From the NCBI GenBank assembly GCA_031258755.1, contig JAIRMK010000146.1, positions 1 through 35,355 on the forward strand: DNA of 35,355 nt. Direction: 5' to 3'. Below the pieces are notes generated by a model. The model was not told the origin of the DNA. It saw nothing but the letters and a program-made list of their open reading frames with translations, and did no database searches. Made by a program: the position numbers and the translations under genes. The stretch is from Prevotellaceae bacterium. GTDB lineage: Bacteria; Bacteroidota; Bacteroidia; Bacteroidales; UBA932. This document shows positions 30,594-35,355 of this stretch, in pieces (position 1 is the first letter of the stretch; each line of letters starts with the position of its first letter).

Positions 30594-30625
30594 CAAATAT
30601 ACAAAAAAGAATTGAAATATACAAA
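30594..30625 (-). promoter_or_regulatory. Promoter of the opposite-strand membrane gene
   Basis: On the minus strand: TTTG (30625-30622), 20 nt, TATATTTG (30601-30594). This exact consensus match lies in a very AT-rich 90-nt stretch, giving a leader of roughly 30 nt. Confidence 0.75.
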
Positions 30626-30649
30626 TTTTTCAATAAAAAATTAAAAATT

Positions 30650-33600
30650 ATGGCAGAAGGTGTAATTGATTCTCTATTTGATAAACAGAAAGTAGGGGAA
30701 GAGGTAAAAAGTATCGAAGCGATGCTTATTGGGTTGTCCGATGAAATAAAAAAAACGCTAACAGAAATCGCGAGGGTTTATAAGGAGGAGTTAAAGACCA
30801 TTTCAGACTTTGACTTCAAGGGGTTGAAAGATGCCGTGAGCAAAATAAATTCCGAAACGCAGAAAATGACCACCCTGCAACAGCAACAGGAAACGCTGAA
30901 CAAACGGCTGACGGATGCCAGGAACGCAGAGGCGGTGGCCATCGAGAAAGTACGGCTTCAGTTGGCCGAACAGAACCGGGAAAACAAGATTGCGGCACAG
31001 CAACAAGTGGCCAACGAAAAGGTGGCAAATGGCTATATTTATGCACTCAAAAATCAAGCCAACTCCATCAAGGAACTAACCGAACAGAACAAAAAACTGC
31101 GTCAAATGCGCGACAGCATGGATACGGAAACTCAAACCGCAGAAATCCGGCAACTTAATGCTATGATTGATACCAATACGACAGTGATTAAACTGAATGA
31201 GGATGCGTATGTGAGGCAAAAGATGAACATCGGTAATTATCAAAAGACATTAGGCGGATTAAAACAGGAGCTGTTGGATATATCAGAAGACATGAAATTT
31301 GTGGCGGATAATGTCGGAAAACAAAGTAAGGAATATAAGGACTTGCAAGCCCAGGCCGATGCTGTTACCGCTAAAATAGATGATTTAAGAAACGAAATGC
31401 AGGCGGCAGCAAAGGACGTGGAGCCGATGCAAACGCAGTTAAAGAAGCTGAAACAGGAAGCACAGGAGCTGTATTTGGTCATAAAAGAAGGAACCGCCAC
31501 CGAAGAAATGAAAGCCCGCTTCCATGAAGTAACGGAAGAAGCCGCCGAATTACAGAAAAAAATACAGGGCGTTTCAGCACGTATTGACATGATGGCCTCC
31601 AATACGGCAGGGATACAGGCCGTCGTAGATGGAATAGGTGTTGTTAATGCGGGTTTTGAAGTGTACAAAGGTGTGCTGACGGAAGCGGGAATTGAAACAG
31701 AGGCATTAGATGCGGTTATGACTAAGTTAAGTGCCGCAATAGCAGTGGCCAACGGATTACAGACCCTGTCCAATGCCCTGAAACAAAAGAGCGCGTTAAT
31801 AACGATGCTTGAATCAGCAGCCACGTCTAAAAATATCATAGTACAAAAGGCGGCTATCATTACACAGAGAGCCTTAAACGCTGCACAAAAGGCCATGCCC
31901 ATCTTGGCTGTCATTGCTGGGTTGGCTTTACTTGTGGGTTGGTTGGTGAAGTTCGCCAAAAGTAGTAACGACACAGCGAAACGGCAGAAAGAATTTAACG
32001 AGGCGCTCGGTGAGACAACGAAGGCCACAGCCGAACATGCGTCTAAAATTCAAATATATATCAATACCATGAATAACGTAAACGCCACTGTTTATCAACA
32101 ACAGGAGGCATTTCAGGGGCTGAACAAGGAGCTTGCAAATACCGGGTTGCAGTTCGACACCATCGAGCAGCAAATGGAGTGGTTCCTGAAAAATGGAGAA
32201 GATTACAATAAAATGCTGGCACAACAGGCAAGTATGCAGGCTCATATTAATAATCATACTAAGGCGTCCGTGGCGTTGGAGGAATTAATGAATAAGCGTG
32301 GTAAACGCACGGGTAAGGAAATGAAACAGATTGAGGAGTTAAAGAAGACAATGGAAGCGGCAGCAGCAGGGATACAGTCATGGGGAGAATTATATTATTC
32401 CTCTTTGGAAAAGTTGGGAATAAAGACCAAAGAGCAAATCTCTATTGTTCAAAAAGTAGCTGATTTACGTATAGCAGCTATGAAAGACGGACAGACCAAA
32501 GAACTGGCCGCACTGAAAAACGCACAGGAAAAAGAAGAGAAAGAAGTTACCGGTACGGCTGAACAAATAGCCGAGCAAAAAAAGTTGATTGAGCAAAAAT
32601 ATGTGATTGAGCGGGAAAAAATCAATAAAAAATATAACGAGCAGACTATTACTCTTGAGCGGCAATTAGCCGGATTACGTATTGAGGCCATGAATGAAGG
32701 CTATCAAAAGGAATTTAAGACGTTGGTGGAAAACGAGAAAAAGGAAAAAGACACCATATTAAACAACGCACAATTAACAGCGAAACAAAAGGGGGAGTTA
32801 ATCAATAGTATAACAGATAAACATAACAAACTTCTTAGTGACCTCGAAAAGAAATATGCCAAAGAGCGCACACAGATTGAGATTGACACCCTTAACATGA
32901 TTGCGAAAGTGGCCGAAGTGGGGTCGGAAAGAAGATTAACCACCCAGGTGAGCGCACTGGAAAAGCAGCGGGAACTCGAAAAGAAAGAAGCGACAAAGAA
33001 AGGCGAAGAACTTGGAATGACGGAAGAAGAAATACAAAGAAATATTGCCGCCATTGATAAAAAATATGACAAAGAAAAACTTGACGCCTTTACCGAGTTC
33101 ATCAATGCCAAAGTAGCCAAAGCGCAGGAAGAAGTGGGGGAGCGCGCCCGGATAGCGCAGGAAGCCGCCGCCGCTGAAGAAGCCGTATTGCTGGAAAAAT
33201 ACAAATCCGGTGAAATCAAAGAGAAAGAATACAACAAGGGTATTGCCGACATCCGGCACAAGTACGCGGTGGATGCGTTCGATGATGAAATCGCCGCTAT
33301 CCAAAAGATATTGGACATGGAGGGCATCAGCGCCGAGCAGCGGAAAGAGATAGAAAAGAAACTGTACGACGCGAAAAAATCACTATCCGACGAAGAAACA
33401 AGCCACGAGATAGAGAACATCAAGAGGGTCGAAGAAAACAGAAAGAAGGCAGCAAAAATGGCGCAGGACGCCGCCAAGCAAGCTTTTGACATGGCGATGG
33501 ATTTTCTTACGCAGCAATCGGAGGCGAAGGTAGCGGAGTTGGATGCTGAATTGGAGCGCATTGATGAGTTGATGGAAAAGCAACTCGAAGAGCTGGACAA

Positions 33601-34273
33601 TGCCGTGATGAGCGACGAAACCCGCGCCGCCGAAGAAAAACGCATCCGTGCGCAGGCAAAGGCAGATAGCGATAAAATTGAAGCCGAAAAACGGAAGGAG
33701 CAACAAAAGCAGGCCATCTATCAAAAGACCTCATCAACAGTTCAGGCAATAATTAATACTGCGCAGGCTATTACGGCGGCGCTGACTATTCCGCCACCGG
33801 CCGGGCCGATACTGGCGGGCATCAATGCGGCGTTAGGTGCGGCACAAATCGCCATGATTGTCGCCCAGCCGGTGGCGAAGTATGCCAAAGGTATCTTTGG
33901 AGATGAGGAACACCCCGGCGGTTATGCTGTTGTCGGCGACGCCCGCAAGCGCGAGTATGTCCTCACGCCTTCCGGCAAACTCTACGAAACGCCGGCGGTG
34001 CCCACGCTGGTAGATATGGAAAAAGGGGCGCAGGTGTTCCCCGACTACCAGACCATGATGAAGTATTTCCGGCCTGAGGTGCCGCGATATACAACCAGTA
34101 CGACGGCGCCCGACTTGTCGGGAGGTATTGACCGGCTGGAACGTGCCATTAAGAACGTCAAGCCTGTGCAACAGGTGCAGATGAACCTCGACAACAACGG
34201 TATATGGCACGTGGCCAACGGCAAGTCCGGGCGCCGGCGACATATCAATTCATTTATTCACGGAAACGCATAA
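30650..34273 (+). CDS. Tail tape measure protein
   Basis: The protein has 1207 residues. It has long coiled-coil stretches rich in Glu, Lys, Gln and Ala, and one hydrophobic segment (AMPILAVIAGLALLVGWLVK, about 413-435). The Gly-rich C-terminal domain carries GGYAVVGDARKREYVLTPSG, typical of tape measure C-termini. It sets tail length; at about 1.5 angstrom per residue this predicts a tail of roughly 180 nm, so a siphovirus. Near-repeats of the type KxxELAALKNAQEKEEKE occur between 600 and 750. It is the largest gene of the window. Confidence 0.93.
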   Translation: MAEGVIDSLFDKQKVGEEVKSIEAMLIGLSDEIKKTLTEIARVYKEELKTISDFDFKGLKDAVSKINSETQKMTTLQQQQETLNKRLTDARNAEAVAIEKVRLQLAEQNRENKIAAQQQVANEKVANGYIYALKNQANSIKELTEQNKKLRQMRDSMDTETQTAEIRQLNAMIDTNTTVIKLNEDAYVRQKMNIGNYQKTLGGLKQELLDISEDMKFVADNVGKQSKEYKDLQAQADAVTAKIDDLRNEMQAAAKDVEPMQTQLKKLKQEAQELYLVIKEGTATEEMKARFHEVTEEAAELQKKIQGVSARIDMMASNTAGIQAVVDGIGVVNAGFEVYKGVLTEAGIETEALDAVMTKLSAAIAVANGLQTLSNALKQKSALITMLESAATSKNIIVQKAAIITQRALNAAQKAMPILAVIAGLALLVGWLVKFAKSSNDTAKRQKEFNEALGETTKATAEHASKIQIYINTMNNVNATVYQQQEAFQGLNKELANTGLQFDTIEQQMEWFLKNGEDYNKMLAQQASMQAHINNHTKASVALEELMNKRGKRTGKEMKQIEELKKTMEAAAAGIQSWGELYYSSLEKLGIKTKEQISIVQKVADLRIAAMKDGQTKELAALKNAQEKEEKEVTGTAEQIAEQKKLIEQKYVIEREKINKKYNEQTITLERQLAGLRIEAMNEGYQKEFKTLVENEKKEKDTILNNAQLTAKQKGELINSITDKHNKLLSDLEKKYAKERTQIEIDTLNMIAKVAEVGSERRLTTQVSALEKQRELEKKEATKKGEELGMTEEEIQRNIAAIDKKYDKEKLDAFTEFINAKVAKAQEEVGERARIAQEAAAAEEAVLLEKYKSGEIKEKEYNKGIADIRHKYAVDAFDDEIAAIQKILDMEGISAEQRKEIEKKLYDAKKSLSDEETSHEIENIKRVEENRKKAAKMAQDAAKQAFDMAMDFLTQQSEAKVAELDAELERIDELMEKQLEELDNAVMSDETRAAEEKRIRAQAKADSDKIEAEKRKEQQKQAIYQKTSSTVQAIINTAQAITAALTIPPPAGPILAGINAALGAAQIAMIVAQPVAKYAKGIFGDEEHPGGYAVVGDARKREYVLTPSGKLYETPAVPTLVDMEKGAQVFPDYQTMMKYFRPEVPRYTTSTTAPDLSGGIDRLERAIKNVKPVQQVQMNLDNNGIWHVANGKSGRRRHINSFIHGNA

Positions 34274-34284
34274 AAGGAAAACAC

Positions 34285-35118
34285 ATGCAACCAGCACCAA
34301 TACGTATCATACTGAAAGCCGATGGCGAAGAATACATCTGTAAATACCTGCCCACCGGCTGGCGCGACCAGTCGGCCTCGTGGATATTCGACTACAAGGT
34401 ATTCGGTTATAATTTGAAATACAGTACGGAAAAGCTACGCTTCATCAAGGAAGACGCCGACTTCATCCGGCGACAGATTGACCTGTATGGCATCTCTGCC
34501 GAAATTGATTTCACCGTGCAGCACCGGCAGGAAGACTGGACGTATGCCGACAGCTTTACCGGACAAGTTGACATGTCCGACGGATACATCAATGACCGCG
34601 ACTTCGTGGAGGTGGCCGTAATTGAGGGCGGCCTCAAACGCGCCTACTCTCAGAACCAAAAGACAAACTACGAACTACCGTTGGATGATGCGGACGCAGT
34701 GGATATTGAGGTGCCGGAGGGGATACAGTTGTACGAGAGTGTAAAATATATTAAAGAAGGAACAGGTAATGTCAATGAAGAAAAGGTATATGAGAGGTTA
34801 GTTATTACTAATTCTTTTGTGGTTTCAAGGCATTTAATGTTTCAAAATCAATATTATGAGAGTCAGGTTTTATATCCTTTTCTTGTGGCCAAAGGAAAGG
34901 AAGCAGCTGACCCAGCATACACTTATCCCATGAAAATGTATTTGGATTTTACTATAAAAAAGACGTCAAATTTTACATATAACCCTGTAACTTTTATGAT
35001 AACTAAAGTGTTGCATGGTAATAGTGCAAATAATTATATAGCTGTAGCATATTATACAATAACTCCTGCTTATCTTAATAATGACAGGATTTTATTTTCT
35101 ATTGATTTTAATAAGTAA
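34285..35118 (+). CDS. Distal tail protein-like, mosaic C-terminus
   Basis: The protein has 277 residues from ATG 34285 (the frame extends into the tape measure gene). The N-terminal 145 (IRIILKADGEEYICKYLPTG, WRDQSASWIFDYKVFGYNLK, DFIRRQIDLYGISAEIDFTV) look like the conserved start of the tail protein that follows the tape measure in Bacteroidetes phages. From about base 34735 the base composition drops abruptly to an AT-rich sequence and the protein becomes Asn/Tyr/Ser-rich. This suggests replacement of the C-terminal (host-contact) part or truncation. An IS630-type element starts shortly after its stop. Confidence 0.7.
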   Translation: MQPAPIRIILKADGEEYICKYLPTGWRDQSASWIFDYKVFGYNLKYSTEKLRFIKEDADFIRRQIDLYGISAEIDFTVQHRQEDWTYADSFTGQVDMSDGYINDRDFVEVAVIEGGLKRAYSQNQKTNYELPLDDADAVDIEVPEGIQLYESVKYIKEGTGNVNEEKVYERLVITNSFVVSRHLMFQNQYYESQVLYPFLVAKGKEAADPAYTYPMKMYLDFTIKKTSNFTYNPVTFMITKVLHGNSANNYIAVAYYTITPAYLNNDRILFSIDFNK

Positions 35119-35188
35119 ATGCTCATAATTAGTTTATATAAAATATTTCGACTATCTTTCCATTCTATTATAATAGACACAAATAGTA

Positions 35189-35355
35189 ATGGGAAAGATA
35201 AAGAAATTGGAATTAATGGATACCCAACGTGTTGTGCTCGAGAGCGGCTTCCGCAATGGCACGAGCCACTGTTTTCGCATGCGGTGCCGCGCGGTTCTTC
35301 TCAAGGCCGACGGGCTGTCTTCGGCAAAGGCAGGGGAACAGACGGAAATGAGTTT
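35189..35355 (+). CDS. IS630-family transposase, N-terminal fragment
   Basis: The open frame starts at ATG 35189 and runs off the window (55 codons visible). The peptide (ELMDTQRVVLESGFRNGTSH, CFRMRCRAVLLKADGLSSAK) has the CRAVLLKADGLS helix-turn-helix start that is typical of IS630-type transposases. The catalytic DDE residues lie outside the window. GC content rises sharply at this gene. The left inverted repeat probably lies between 35119 and 35188, but I cannot fix it from one end. Confidence 0.8.
   Translation, partial: MGKIKKLELMDTQRVVLESGFRNGTSHCFRMRCRAVLLKADGLSSAKAGEQTEMS

Larger units (their letters stand above)
9470..35355. mobile_element. Siphovirus-type prophage (left part; right end outside the window)
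   Basis: From the 3' end of tRNA-Leu onward the genes form an ordered phage genome: lysogeny switch, Rha and replication, ParB/glycosyltransferase, terminase, portal, protease, capsid, connectors, tail and tape measure. The lysogeny part is clearly AT-rich compared with the remainder. No integrase and no second copy of the tRNA 3' end are visible, so the right border lies beyond 35355. An IS630-type transposase begins at 35189, so the tail region may be interrupted. Confidence 0.88.

Noticed and set aside
32704..33717. Long minus-strand frame inside the tape measure gene
   Set aside because: Ser/Phe-rich shadow of a Lys/Glu-rich coiled coil.
9470..35355. CRISPR array or toxin-antitoxin pair
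   Set aside because: I see no regularly spaced repeats of suitable length and no recognisable toxin/antitoxin couple.

Overview
The window comes from a Bacteroidales-type chromosome carrying a tailed-phage (siphovirus) prophage. The host assignment rests on gene content (a FISUMP-domain lipoprotein-like protein, a CarboxypepD_reg-like cell-envelope protein, DUF4468) and on promoters of the Bacteroidetes form TTTG-N19/20-TAnnTTTG. Several genes lack clear Shine-Dalgarno sequences.

Host part, 1-9469. The end of a DUF2156 gene is followed by a GNAT acetyltransferase and an AT-rich FISUMP-domain secreted protein, all on the plus strand. A tightly packed minus-strand cluster follows, read from right to left: OmpR-type response regulator, cysteine-synthase-like PLP enzyme, MqnA (futalosine menaquinone pathway), CorA Mg transporter, NfeD/ClpP-class membrane protease, CarboxypepD_reg-like secreted protein and RecD-like helicase. 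tRNA-Leu(CAG) lies at 9386-9469 and looks like the prophage attachment gene.

Lysogeny module, 9480-12600, AT-rich. A minus-strand operon encodes an XRE repressor, a TIR/nucleoside-deoxyribosyltransferase-like protein, a DUF4468 secreted protein and a coiled-coil protein. Two small membrane-protein genes are read divergently from the repressor, and a winged-helix protein with a C-terminal membrane anchor is convergent to them. Matching operator-like 16-mers sit at the repressor start and in the early promoter.

Early and replication module, 12580-19470, plus strand. A strong promoter feeds a structured leader RNA with an intrinsic terminator. Next come Rha, an excisionase-like HTH protein, several small unknown genes, a replisome-organizer-like protein, a DnaB helicase split by an intein with LAGLIDADG motifs, and a stand-alone DnaA domain IV protein ending in a terminator.

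Late module, 19540-35118. A large palindrome and a promoter precede a ParB-like protein and a TET-associated-type glycosyltransferase (possible DNA hypermodification). Then come terminase small and large subunits, portal, prohead protease, major capsid protein, connector and tail genes, a 1207-residue tape measure protein and a distal-tail protein. A one-helix membrane gene with its own promoter is read on the opposite strand just before the tape measure gene. The window ends in the start of an IS630-type transposase. No integrase and no right attachment site are visible.

The most unusual signal concerns the TIR-like protein of the lysogeny operon. Its last 19 residues match the last 19 residues of the prohead protease at 13 positions. 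Its N-terminus carries an 18-residue motif that also occurs in the C-terminal half of the phage repressor. It therefore shares short peptide modules with both the lysogeny switch and the capsid-maturation protease, which suggests an undescribed prophage-encoded sensing, packaging or immunity system.
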